Part shown: piece by piece, positions 18,916-27,010 of the stretch | Position numbering within the stretch: position 1 is the stretch's first letter | Layout of the letters: every line of letters starts with the position of its first letter | NCBI RefSeq assembly: GCF_017545445.1 | Contig: NZ_JAFWOM010000040.1 | Location: forward strand, 1-33,350 | DNA from: Fibrobacter sp. | Lineage (GTDB): Bacteria; Fibrobacterota; Fibrobacteria; Fibrobacterales; Fibrobacteraceae | Direction: 5' to 3' | DNA length: 33,350 nt | Position numbers and translations under genes: made by a program | The notes under the pieces: model-generated | What the model was told of the DNA's origin: nothing | The model's input: only the letters and a program-made list of their open reading frames with translations | The model's database searches: none

Positions 18916-21387
18916 ATGAAATCAATCGTGAAAATTGTATCTGCGTTACTTTTTTTAGGGCAGCTCTGTTTTGCTGTGGGGAATGCTGCGGAACAAGATG
19001 CTTCTTTAAATGCGATTCTAAGACGTGCCGAAATTTATGTGGATGAAGATCTTTATAAGGATGGTGAGGTGCTTGCGGCGATAAAAAAATATGCGGGCGC
19101 TGTCGAAAAGAATTTCAGTTTCAAGATCGATGTCAAGTCATTTCCGGTAGCGTTGGTGCTGGATTCCTCGACGCTTGATGGCGATAATCCAAGTTTTAAG
19201 GTGAAAACGTCTGCTGCCGAACTAAAAGCGGCGATTAAGAAATCGTGGGAAGACAAGAGCAAGGAACCGTTGGCGGGCGTTATTCTTGTTGGCAACTTGC
19301 CTTTTGCCGAAATGGAGTATTTCGTCAAGACGTCCGACGGGAAATTTGCATACCCGGAGGACGCAGGCCCTTATACGAATTACCAGCGTTGGGTCGCCGA
19401 TTTCTATTTCATGGATTTGGACGGAGAATGGAGAGACGAAATTACAGGTATCAATTGCGAAAATCGAGGAAAGTGCGATCGTTTGGTGCGAGCTGCCAAT
19501 GGAATTTTAGATGCCCATTACAGTAAAAATGGAGAGCTTGGGTCTGACGATTTCGAAATTTGGGTGTCCCGCGTGAACCCTTATGGTGAAGCTCGCGAAC
19601 ATACGGCTGCGAAATGGAAAAAACAGCTCCAAAACTATGATACGGAATATTTCCCCAAGGTGAAGGAATTTATGTTGAGGTGGCTTGCCAAGGCGTACGA
19701 CCAGCAAGTGAAAACATCTCGCCCGGACAAGGCTTTATATACCTATTCTTCAAAGACCGATATATTGGCAAGCGACTTTTCTATGGTGAACTACATCGAC
19801 AATCTATCGAATATGTTCAACGAAGTTGACGTGATGTGGGAGGCCAACAATCGAAAATACCTGGATTTCATAACGAAGGATTATGATTGGGTTTTCCATA
19901 TAGGCCATGCGATGGAAACGTACTTTGAAAGCGGTGTCAAGATTGAGGATTTCGATACTCTTGTCCATGTGAATGCTCGTGTGTTTGATTTGTATTCTTG
20001 TAGCGCTGCGCGAACGGTTGTTTTCGAAGGGAATGCTTATGACCGCAATATCGCCCTTGCACATATTTTTAGGACGGCTGGCGGCGGCGTGACGGTGATT
20101 GGCAATACAAAGACGGGTGGCGGCTATCAGGACAACGACTATTTCTACAAACAATTGAAAACGAATATGCTGGGGGACGCTTATCTCCAATGGGTTAATC
20201 ACAGGACTCAGGTGTTCGAAGCTTCCAAGCATACGAAAGATGTCTATGAATGGTTTTATCCGTACGGATTCTTTGGAGACCCGTTTATCAAGTTGAATGT
20301 CGATAGGGAAAATGTAAAAGAAGAGGAAATTCCGAAGAATGTCGCTTTGCATGCGTTTAAGGACTTCAACATTAGCGGAAAGTGCTATGACAAGTCGCAG
20401 GGGGCTAACGGAAGATGCAATGTGGTTTGCGGCTCTACGGCGAAAAATTATTGCGCGGGAGTCCATGGAAGTGCTGAAATTGGCGCTATTTACGCCAAGG
20501 GCGGACTGGTATTGAATGGAAGCGTCACTGCGACAAACGCTACGATATATAGCACGTTTGAAAATGCAAATGTTAATATCAATGCCAATGCGGAGTACAA
20601 TTACATCGCCTATAAAAATGCGAAAAAATGGAATGCGGAACTCGATTTTAAAGAGCCCCTGCCGGAGTTTCCGTTGAGCGGCTGCAAGGACGTGACGGTT
20701 GACAAGGTATATACTCCTGCGGATGGGGCGTGCATCAAGAATTTGACGGTGAAATCTTCCGGAACGCTTGCGATTCCGCAGGGAGGTTTTTACGTTGAGA
20801 CCGTTAATATGGAAAAGGGGTCTAAGTACAAGTTTGAAAAGCCTGGGTACTATTCCGCGATGCACGTCAAGAACGGCTTCGCTTGGGACGCTTCACCGGC
20901 AAGCGCTGTGGCGGATAGTGCGGAATGGGCGAAGGGATTTAAGTTGTTTGTGCGTGGCGATGCTAAAGAAGTGGATTTGGACAGTGCTTTTTATGGTTCT
21001 GTTTATGCGCCGAATACAATGGTGAACGTTCGCGGCAAGGCGTTTGGAACGTTTACTGGGAATGGCGTCGCGGTCCATGACAAGTCGGTCGCTTATTATG
21101 TGCCATTCGCTCCTGTTGACGGCGAACCTAAAACAGAATCCATCGATTTTGCAGATAAACGTTTAATTTCGTTTGGCAAGGCGCGTGTTGGGGCTGCTTT
21201 GTTTAATCGCGGAGTGATTGAGTTTGATGTGACCAAGGCTGGTTCGTACAAGATTATTGTGATGAACATGCTTGGACAAAAGATTGATTCTTTTGACGTG
21301 TATGCGAACGCCGGGCGAAATTCCGTGGTGTGGGCGAACGCGAAAATGGGTGAAGCCCGCTATTTCGTAAAAGTACGTGCAAATTAA
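18916..21387 (+). CDS. Secreted gingipain-like cysteine protease (C25/caspase fold) with type IX-like sorting domain
   Basis: ATG 18916 is chosen over the in-frame ATG at 18883 because GGAGGGTGGT lies just before it and a signal peptide starts there (MKSIVKIVSALLFLGQLCFA). Of 823 residues, about 75-410 look like peptidase C25: VILVGNLP, the motif ADFYFMDLDGEW, then His331 in FHIGHAMETYF and Cys362 in FDLYSCSAART followed by AGGGVTVIGNTKTGGG. These fit the His-Cys dyad. About 500-740 is Gly/Ala/Asn-rich beta structure with paired Cys. The last 70 or so residues (GVIEFDVTKAGSYKIIVMNM to YFVKVRAN) resemble a type A Por/T9SS C-terminal sorting domain. It probably cleaves proteins at the cell surface. 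Confidence 0.72.
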   Translation: MKSIVKIVSALLFLGQLCFAVGNAAEQDASLNAILRRAEIYVDEDLYKDGEVLAAIKKYAGAVEKNFSFKIDVKSFPVALVLDSSTLDGDNPSFKVKTSAAELKAAIKKSWEDKSKEPLAGVILVGNLPFAEMEYFVKTSDGKFAYPEDAGPYTNYQRWVADFYFMDLDGEWRDEITGINCENRGKCDRLVRAANGILDAHYSKNGELGSDDFEIWVSRVNPYGEAREHTAAKWKKQLQNYDTEYFPKVKEFMLRWLAKAYDQQVKTSRPDKALYTYSSKTDILASDFSMVNYIDNLSNMFNEVDVMWEANNRKYLDFITKDYDWVFHIGHAMETYFESGVKIEDFDTLVHVNARVFDLYSCSAARTVVFEGNAYDRNIALAHIFRTAGGGVTVIGNTKTGGGYQDNDYFYKQLKTNMLGDAYLQWVNHRTQVFEASKHTKDVYEWFYPYGFFGDPFIKLNVDRENVKEEEIPKNVALHAFKDFNISGKCYDKSQGANGRCNVVCGSTAKNYCAGVHGSAEIGAIYAKGGLVLNGSVTATNATIYSTFENANVNINANAEYNYIAYKNAKKWNAELDFKEPLPEFPLSGCKDVTVDKVYTPADGACIKNLTVKSSGTLAIPQGGFYVETVNMEKGSKYKFEKPGYYSAMHVKNGFAWDASPASAVADSAEWAKGFKLFVRGDAKEVDLDSAFYGSVYAPNTMVNVRGKAFGTFTGNGVAVHDKSVAYYVPFAPVDGEPKTESIDFADKRLISFGKARVGAALFNRGVIEFDVTKAGSYKIIVMNMLGQKIDSFDVYANAGRNSVVWANAKMGEARYFVKVRAN

Positions 21388-21423
21388 AAAAGGCTTCGAG
21401 CGAAATGCTCGAAGTCCTTTTTA
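21386..21423. terminator. Bidirectional terminator between convergent genes
   Basis: A-run, GG-CTTCGAGC, loop GAAAT, GCTCGAAG-T-CC, T-run. It has eight perfect pairs, a one-base bulge and two more G-C pairs. It serves the protease gene and the convergent carboxyltransferase gene. Confidence 0.8.
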
Positions 21424-21462
21424 AAGCTTGAAACGAAGTCTTTCGACTTTCGCGAATGCCTA

Positions 21463-23040
21463 TTACTTGCTGAGGGTCTGAACTTGAACGTCCCAGCTCT
21501 GGTTGCCGAGGGCGATACGGTAGGTGCTTGCAGCACCGGCCTTCATGTTCTTGGTATCGACAGCAGGAGCGGCGTTCGGATCCTTCTTCGGCACGCCGAT
21601 GTGACGGTTGCCCTTGAGGAATTCGATACCCTTGTTGCCAGCCTTCGTCTGGAGGCAGCCCGTGATGAAGATGGTTTCGTCGTTGACCGGGAGACCATTT
21701 TCTTCGAGGAGCTTCTTTGCTGCAGGAATGCCCGGCGGAAGAATTTCTTCTGCGCACTGGACGCCCGGATAGGCTTCCTTGAACGGCTTCATGTTGAACT
21801 GGTCGGCTGCGATCTTCACGAGTTCCGGATCCGGTTCGCAAGGAATCTTGCCCTGGTAACCGAGGAGCATCTTGCCGTAGCCTTCGGTCATCTTGAACCA
21901 AGTACCGCGGCCTGCGGCCTGGTTCAGGGTGTTCATGTAAGCCTGCTGGAAGTAGAACTGAGAAACCGGCGTCACAGAGGAAGCGAAGCCACCGCGGCGT
22001 ACGCATTCACTCATGTTTTCGATAACCTTCGGGAAGAGGTGGAAGGTCTTGGTTTCGCGCATCATGAGCGTGTTAGCCGTGAGAGCGCCACCCGGCATCG
22101 GGCTGAAGATAACGTCGGTCGTAATCTGACGTGCTTCAGGCGGGAAGTTGTAGTCCTTGAGGCATTCAACAGCGACGTTGTTAGCTTCCATGAGTTCCGG
22201 AATGTGATCGTCAACGATGCTGTCTTCACCGAGGGCGAGCTTGTATTCCGTGCCCTTGAGGGCGTGGAACATGGAGAAGAGGTCCGGCTGAGCCGTACCG
22301 CCAGAAAGCGGCTTGCGGCCGAGGTCAACGCCATCGGCGCCACCTTCGATAGCGGCTTTGTACTGAGCCACACCAGTACCGCAAGTGTCATGGCTGTGGA
22401 TGCGGAGTTCGACCTTGTCACCGAGGAGCTTACGAGCGCGCTTGAACGTTTCATAAACCTTGGTCGGGTTCGTCGTACCGGAAGCGTCCTTGAAGCAGAC
22501 GGAAGCGAACGGAACACCGGCGTCCAAGATGTTGCGGAGGATGCGTTCGTAGAATTCCGGGTTGTGGGCGGCGTTGAGGTCGCATCCCGGAGGAAGTTCC
22601 ATCATGGTGACGACGACTTCGTGTTCGAGGCCTGCGTCCGTGATGCACTTGCCGGAGTAGATGAGGTTGTTGACGTCGTTCAAAGCGTCGAAGTTACGAA
22701 TACGGGTCATGCCGTGCTTCTTGAACATGTCGGCATGGAGCTTGATCATATCGCGCGGCTGCGGAGCGAGAGCGACCACGTTGATACCACGAGCGAGAGT
22801 CTGGAGGCGAATCTTCGGACCGACAACGCGACGGAATTCGTCCATCATGTCGAATGCGTCTTCGCCGCAGTTCTGGTACAGAGCCTGGAAACGAGCGCCA
22901 CCACCTGCTTCGAAGTGAGTGATGCCAGCCTTAACAGCTGCTTCAACGGCAGGCATGAAGTCTTTCATGAACACGCGAGCTCCGAAAATGGACTGGAAGC
23001 CATCACGGAACGAGGTGTCTTGGAACAGAATCTTTTTCAT
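21463..23040 (-). CDS. Biotin-dependent carboxyltransferase alpha subunit (pyruvate/oxaloacetate carboxyltransferase family)
   Basis: A 525-residue TIM-barrel carboxyltransferase related to OadA, PycB and transcarboxylase 5S, which exchange a carboxyl group between biotin and pyruvate/oxaloacetate. Motifs are QDTSFRDGFQS (7-17, with Asp8, Arg12 and Asp13), the carbamylated-Lys segment VCFKDASG (Lys184) and metal ligands IHSHDTCG (His215, His217). The C-terminus ends at TYRIALGNQSWDVQVQTLSK, which looks like the first strand before a biotinyl domain, but no biotinyl domain or M-K-M site follows, so biotin must sit on a separate protein. A role in succinate or methylmalonyl-CoA metabolism is plausible. 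Codon use is biased to C-ending codons, suggesting high expression. Confidence 0.85.
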   Translation of the reverse strand: MKKILFQDTSFRDGFQSIFGARVFMKDFMPAVEAAVKAGITHFEAGGGARFQALYQNCGEDAFDMMDEFRRVVGPKIRLQTLARGINVVALAPQPRDMIKLHADMFKKHGMTRIRNFDALNDVNNLIYSGKCITDAGLEHEVVVTMMELPPGCDLNAAHNPEFYERILRNILDAGVPFASVCFKDASGTTNPTKVYETFKRARKLLGDKVELRIHSHDTCGTGVAQYKAAIEGGADGVDLGRKPLSGGTAQPDLFSMFHALKGTEYKLALGEDSIVDDHIPELMEANNVAVECLKDYNFPPEARQITTDVIFSPMPGGALTANTLMMRETKTFHLFPKVIENMSECVRRGGFASSVTPVSQFYFQQAYMNTLNQAAGRGTWFKMTEGYGKMLLGYQGKIPCEPDPELVKIAADQFNMKPFKEAYPGVQCAEEILPPGIPAAKKLLEENGLPVNDETIFITGCLQTKAGNKGIEFLKGNRHIGVPKKDPNAAPAVDTKNMKAGAASTYRIALGNQSWDVQVQTLSK

Positions 23041-23096
23041 AATGTTTTCCTGTGGGATAGGATCCCTGAGTTTTACTGTACAATAAAATACGGGGG

Positions 23097-23104
23097 CAAA
23101 TATA
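23097..23104 (-). promoter_or_regulatory. Promoter box of the carboxyltransferase gene next to heptad repeats
   Basis: The minus strand reads TATATTTG, 57 nt upstream of the ATG at 23040. The -35 region is occupied by the 7-bp repeats at 23111-23138 and shows no TTGACA-like hexamer. Confidence 0.55.
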
Positions 23105-23110
23105 GAAAAG

Positions 23111-23138
23111 TAGGAAGTAGGAAGTAGGAAGTAGGAAG
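23111..23138. repeat. Four perfect tandem copies of a 7-bp repeat upstream of the promoter box
   Basis: TAGGAAG repeated four times on the plus strand (CTTCCTA on the strand of the gene). It ends 6 nt upstream of the TATATTTG box. Confidence 0.9.
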
Positions 23139-23179
23139 GGAAATGAGGGGTGAATTGGAGGGTGGATTGCTTTTGTGAA

Positions 23180-24577
23180 TCATATGTGTAACGCCCAGCG
23201 GATGTCGAGGGCTAGGCCTTTGAAGCTTATTCCGCTCCATTTGGTGGTTAGCCCGATGCTCCAACCGTTGATGATTCCGTAGCGGTTCTTGACGGTCGAT
23301 TCGATGGTCTGCATGGATTTTTCGTAGCGGATTCCGAGGGCGTAGTAGAAAATGTTGTCGTCTAGTAAATAAAGTCCTGTCCCGAATTCTGGGAGGATTG
23401 CCCATGTATTAAATATGTTGTGTACAGAAATTGTGGGTCTGTATAAAATAGATATATCTGCGGTGCTCAAAAAGGAGTTGTGCTTGAAAACTTTTTTATC
23501 GTCTTTGTAGATAAATTCTTTACCAGTGTTTGCTCCGAAGGCTATTGCTGATTTAAGGGCGAATGTTCCTATGGGCGTGAATCCCCCTAGAAAAATTAAA
23601 TCAAGCCCCAACAATTCTCCATATACAGATTCGTTGTCGCCAAATAAATGCATTGCTGATACTCCGGCGGCAAAGTAAAATGAAGGATTGCGCCGCTTGG
23701 GAATTTGTCCCATGTTGTAATGGTATTTGTAAACAGGTTCGTTGTATTGCGGATGTTCTTGTACAATGGAATCTGCCAAGGTTTGCATTTTTAGCTGGTG
23801 CTTATACCATGCGATGTCTTTGGAAATCTCGTTTGGGGTGTTGATCTTTTTTTCGTAATCCAGAAGGGCTAGTGTTGCCGAACGGCGTTTGAGAGGTGAT
23901 AGCTTTTTTATTGAATCTGAATATAAATTGCGGTTCGTGGCATAGACCTCGTCAAATATGGAGTCGGGATATAGGCTGAAAATGGTCGCTAGGCTATCCC
24001 ATTCCATTCTTGCAAAAAAGAAGTTGCTTTTATTTATTCTTAATTTATTCTTGATGAACTGGTCGTGCTCTAGGAGATGATATGGATTTTCCATGTAATA
24101 GCGGTAGAGCGAATCTTTTATAGCGTTAAAGCGAAGAGAAAATTTAGAGTCGTCAGGATGGTGAAAAAATTTTGTGGAATCCAAGTAGCTGTAGAGTGTG
24201 GAATCTCCGTAATAAATGGCTATGGAATCGGCGAGGTTTTTTTGAATGTTGTATAACGTATTTGCATCTGCTGGGAGTATGTCTAAAATACAGGAAGGTG
24301 GGGGTTCTGCGAGGGAGGCTTGCGTTATATACTCCAAATCTTTATTCTTGGCCCAGCCTTGGCATCCTGATGTTGTTTGTAATAGAACTACTTCTTCGTC
24401 TGGGAGACTTTTTAGGATGGTGGCGGATTCACTGGATTGCATTGTGCAGGTGCTTCCGCTTCCGTCTTTTAATTGCGTCAGTTGAATATCGCCTTTTTTT
24501 GACGCAACAGGAGGGGCTGCGTTGATGCACGAAAGTAATGTAAATAGCATCAAAAAAGGAATTTTGCGGCGAATCAT
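23180..24577 (-). CDS. Hypothetical SH3-domain lipoprotein with barrel-like C-terminal part
   Basis: ATG 24577 is chosen; the frame is open to a TTG at 24592, but that overlaps the promoter box. The 465-residue product starts with a signal peptide having a lipobox-like LLSC (Cys17). Residues about 25-85 resemble a bacterial SH3 domain (TCTMQSSESATILKSLPDEE followed by GCQGWAKNKDLEY). The middle (about 90-280) is helical and charged, with many Tyr and Asp-Ser pairs. The last 170 residues are beta-rich, with a Gly/aromatic strand pattern and end in LDIRWALHI, suggesting an outer-membrane barrel. I do not recognise the family. It precedes the carboxyltransferase gene by 139 nt but is probably separate, since that gene has its own promoter. 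Confidence 0.6.
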   Translation of the reverse strand: MIRRKIPFLMLFTLLSCINAAPPVASKKGDIQLTQLKDGSGSTCTMQSSESATILKSLPDEEVVLLQTTSGCQGWAKNKDLEYITQASLAEPPPSCILDILPADANTLYNIQKNLADSIAIYYGDSTLYSYLDSTKFFHHPDDSKFSLRFNAIKDSLYRYYMENPYHLLEHDQFIKNKLRINKSNFFFARMEWDSLATIFSLYPDSIFDEVYATNRNLYSDSIKKLSPLKRRSATLALLDYEKKINTPNEISKDIAWYKHQLKMQTLADSIVQEHPQYNEPVYKYHYNMGQIPKRRNPSFYFAAGVSAMHLFGDNESVYGELLGLDLIFLGGFTPIGTFALKSAIAFGANTGKEFIYKDDKKVFKHNSFLSTADISILYRPTISVHNIFNTWAILPEFGTGLYLLDDNIFYYALGIRYEKSMQTIESTVKNRYGIINGWSIGLTTKWSGISFKGLALDIRWALHI

Positions 24578-24581
24578 GACA

Positions 24582-24589
24582 AAAATATA
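24582..24589 (-). promoter_or_regulatory. Promoter box of the SH3 lipoprotein gene, near-leaderless
   Basis: The minus strand reads TATATTTT, then TGTC, then the ATG at 24577. No Shine-Dalgarno is present. Confidence 0.4.
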
Positions 24590-24652
24590 CAATTTGGGAC
24601 GTTAAAAGACTTGAATACGGGCTTTCATTAAAAAAATGGAATTTGAATTTTG

Positions 24653-24660
24653 TATCTTTA
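24653..24660 (+). promoter_or_regulatory. Promoter box of the FISUMP-OmpA gene
   Basis: TATCTTTA, 53 nt upstream of ATG 24714. The same box occurs before the S41 gene. Confidence 0.35.
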
Positions 24661-24713
24661 GTCTAATCATAATATTACGAACACTTTTAATTGTGTTGGA
24701 ATACGGAGTTTCT

Positions 24714-26693
24714 ATGAATAAAAAGTACGCTCTTGCTATAGCGACTTCTCTTATTGCTGCGGAATCGGTTTTGGCAGCCTCGTCTGGCGACAAGACTGTG
24801 TTGAGATGCAGCTTTGACGACATGTTCGGTAGCTCTTGCTACTGGCGCTGCCCGGACATGGATGATACTTTTAGAACGGAACAGAAAGACGGCCGTTGTG
24901 CCAATGTGCTTTTCAGGTGTGCCAACATGCCTCGTTCCTATATGCGTTCGTCTGTAGGCAATAGCGAAATTTGGATTACGCCGGACAAGTATAATTATTA
25001 TTTCGGAAAGCTTCCACAAGATTACGATTGCAGTATTTCTGAGGATGAACGTGCTATCTTGGGATCGAATAGTCAAGCGGTAACCCAGCATGTTCAGTCA
25101 GATCCTTATGCAGCAGCCAAGTATCAGAATACATCGACTTACGATGAAGTGAAAAATGTCTTGACGGATAATCGCGATGGTTCCCGTTACTATACGGTCA
25201 AGATTGGCGGTCGCGTCTGGATGGCTGAAAACTTGAAGTTCCGTTTGCCGGAAAGCTACTGCTATGACAATTCCACTGAAAACTGCGAACGCTATGGCAG
25301 ACTTTATACGTGGAACGCTGCGAAAAACGCATGCCCGGATGGTTGGAGCTTGCCTATGGGCGATGACCTCAACTATCAGGACTTTAATTTGAACAACTTT
25401 AGAGTGCTGGATGGCGGTTATTATGTCGATGGCGAAAGCTACATTGACCTTGGAAATCGTGCGTTCTTCTGGTTGGGTGATGAAAAACCGGGTGACCGTG
25501 CCGATGCGATGAGCTTCAGGGGCACAAACTTGGAAACGCTTTCGTTCCAGGGAAGAAAGGCGAATGCTTATTCTGTGCGTTGCATCATGAATTGGGATGC
25601 TGCTTGCAAGGATCGCATTGGAACCGTGAACGACCATTCGGGCAAGTCTTATAGGACGCTTAAAGTGGGCGACCAGGTTTGGCTGGCCGAGGACTTGATT
25701 TTCGAACGCCTTGACGAAATGGAAGCGAGAAATATTGGGCGTGCATGCCCGAGCGGTTGGCATGTCCCGGATCAGGCTGAATACGAGGAACTTTTCTCGA
25801 AGGCTTCTGATTTTGAAATGCATGCGAATGACAAGCGTAAAAAGACGAACCGCGATACGAAGGAAAATCCGTGCAGCTTGAATTTCGACTTCAAGCGCGG
25901 CTACTGGACTTCTTCGAAGAGCGGTAACGAGATGACTTTCGTGGATTGGAAGTACAATGCCATTCGCGAAAAAGGCATTCCGTACTTTAAGCATGGCGAC
26001 GCTTATACGAACAAGGTGCGTTGCGTGAAGGATGGTTCATCGAGAGCTTCTCAAAAGCCGCAAGCTTCTAGACTGGATAATGCTCCGCAAAAGCCTGCCG
26101 CACCGACTGGAGCGCCTGCTGCAAACAAGACTGTCTTGGAACACTTTGTTTTGCAGGGTGTAACTTTTGGCGTGGGACAGTCCAGATTTACGCGTGAATC
26201 TGCGGATGGTTTGAAATCTACAGCAGACCATCTCAGAAACTACCACGGAAAGAAAATAGAGATTGTTTCGCATTCGGACAACCTTGACCGTCCGGAGAGA
26301 AGCCGTGCTCTTACAGCAAAGCGTGCTGAAGAAATCAAGAGCTACTTGGTTATGTCGGGAATTCCGGGACAGGATATCATTGCGACCGGCAAGGGCGGTG
26401 ATGAACCGATTGTTCCGAATACGACAGCGGACAACCGTTCGAAGAACAACCGTGTTGAAATTTTTGTGTATTCTTATGATGCTCCTGTTACGATTCCGCC
26501 TCCTGCTTCTGCACCGCAGCAGAAGAATGCTCCGCAGGGTAACCCGGCTCCGAAGAGGGTGTGCAAGGAACGCGACATGGCGAATAAAAAGCTTGGCGAA
26601 TGCTATTCTTACACCGAAGGTACGATTGATCATAGAAAGTGCATGGCGGCATACAAGAATTTGTTGAACATTGCAAATGCCAAGTGCAGATAA
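24714..26693 (+). CDS. FISUMP-domain protein with C-terminal OmpA peptidoglycan-binding domain
   Basis: ATG 24714 is chosen over 24636 because GGAG lies 5 nt before it and a signal peptide follows (cut near 21, VLA-ASSG). Of 659 residues, about 144-292 and 302-440 are two FISUMP copies, each with a YxTVKIGxxVWMAENL-type start, a P-x-GW-x-(L/V)-P segment and an S-V-R-C or K-V-R-C end. The second copy is more divergent. A Pro/Ala linker (450-470) leads to an OmpA domain (about 474-586, SHSDNLDRPERSRALTAKRA and NRSKNNRVEIF) that should bind peptidoglycan. A Pro-rich stretch and a Cys-containing helical tail (Cys617, 630, 643 and 658) end the protein. The N-terminal 50 residues also hold many Cys. 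It probably anchors a FISUMP module in the outer envelope; the FISUMP function is unknown. Confidence 0.85.
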   Translation: MNKKYALAIATSLIAAESVLAASSGDKTVLRCSFDDMFGSSCYWRCPDMDDTFRTEQKDGRCANVLFRCANMPRSYMRSSVGNSEIWITPDKYNYYFGKLPQDYDCSISEDERAILGSNSQAVTQHVQSDPYAAAKYQNTSTYDEVKNVLTDNRDGSRYYTVKIGGRVWMAENLKFRLPESYCYDNSTENCERYGRLYTWNAAKNACPDGWSLPMGDDLNYQDFNLNNFRVLDGGYYVDGESYIDLGNRAFFWLGDEKPGDRADAMSFRGTNLETLSFQGRKANAYSVRCIMNWDAACKDRIGTVNDHSGKSYRTLKVGDQVWLAEDLIFERLDEMEARNIGRACPSGWHVPDQAEYEELFSKASDFEMHANDKRKKTNRDTKENPCSLNFDFKRGYWTSSKSGNEMTFVDWKYNAIREKGIPYFKHGDAYTNKVRCVKDGSSRASQKPQASRLDNAPQKPAAPTGAPAANKTVLEHFVLQGVTFGVGQSRFTRESADGLKSTADHLRNYHGKKIEIVSHSDNLDRPERSRALTAKRAEEIKSYLVMSGIPGQDIIATGKGGDEPIVPNTTADNRSKNNRVEIFVYSYDAPVTIPPPASAPQQKNAPQGNPAPKRVCKERDMANKKLGECYSYTEGTIDHRKCMAAYKNLLNIANAKCR

Positions 26694-26710
26694 CATAGAA
26701 CTCCTGTTCG

Positions 26711-26745
26711 GTGGATTCTATCGGGGCTTCGCCCCTCCAGAATGA
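26711..26745. repeat. Interspersed palindromic repeat copy
   Basis: GTGGATTCTATC, GGGGCttcGCCCC, TCCAGAATGA. It has the same ends as the copy at 4377-4410 (GGATTCT, CAGAATGA) but a different, self-complementary core, so the pairing is conserved rather than the sequence. Confidence 0.6.
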
Positions 26746-26750
26746 AAAAA

Positions 26751-26780
26751 AAACACGGCTTTGATGCCGTGTTTTTTTTT
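26751..26780. terminator. Bidirectional terminator
   Basis: A-run, ACACGGC, loop TTTGAT, GCCGTGT, T-run. It sits between the convergent FISUMP-OmpA gene and the small membrane protein gene. Confidence 0.85.
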
Positions 26781-26800
26781 GTGTGTTCATGCGGAACTTT

Positions 26801-26992
26801 TTAAATGAATTGCATTTCCCTAAGCCAGAGGTATGTACAAAGTGCGAACATGCCTGTCATGAACAACAGAACGATGACGAACTGTACGGGATGCTCATGA
26901 AAGCTGTATTCAACGTTTGAATAAGAGAAATGCCCACGAATGATTGCTCCTACGACAAAAGCAAAAAATAGTATGGCGAGGAGCAAGGTCAT
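26801..26992 (-). CDS. Small two-helix membrane protein
   Basis: A 63-residue product with two hydrophobic segments (about 1-20, MTLLLAILFFAFVVGAIIR, and 36-56, VQFVIVLLFMTGMFALCTYL) joined by a short polar loop rich in Ser, His and Glu. I do not recognise it. It starts 18 nt after the stop codon of the thioredoxin/TPR gene on the same strand and ends just before a terminator, so it is the second gene of that unit. The ribosome binding site is weak. Reading-frame position, hydrophobic pattern and spacing make it likely real. Confidence 0.6.
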   Translation of the reverse strand: MTLLLAILFFAFVVGAIIRGHFSYSNVEYSFHEHPVQFVIVLLFMTGMFALCTYLWLREMQFI

Positions 26993-27010
26993 TAGCTTGG
27001 GCCTATTGTT

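Noticed and set aside
19804..20865. Minus-strand ORF of 353 codons opposite the C25 protease
   Set aside because: Antisense to a gene with signal peptide, catalytic motifs and sorting domain; no ribosome binding site or family match.
21484..23127. Plus-strand ORF of 547 codons opposite the carboxyltransferase gene
   Set aside because: Antisense to a clear conserved enzyme with strong C-ending codon bias, which removes stops on the opposite strand. No family features.
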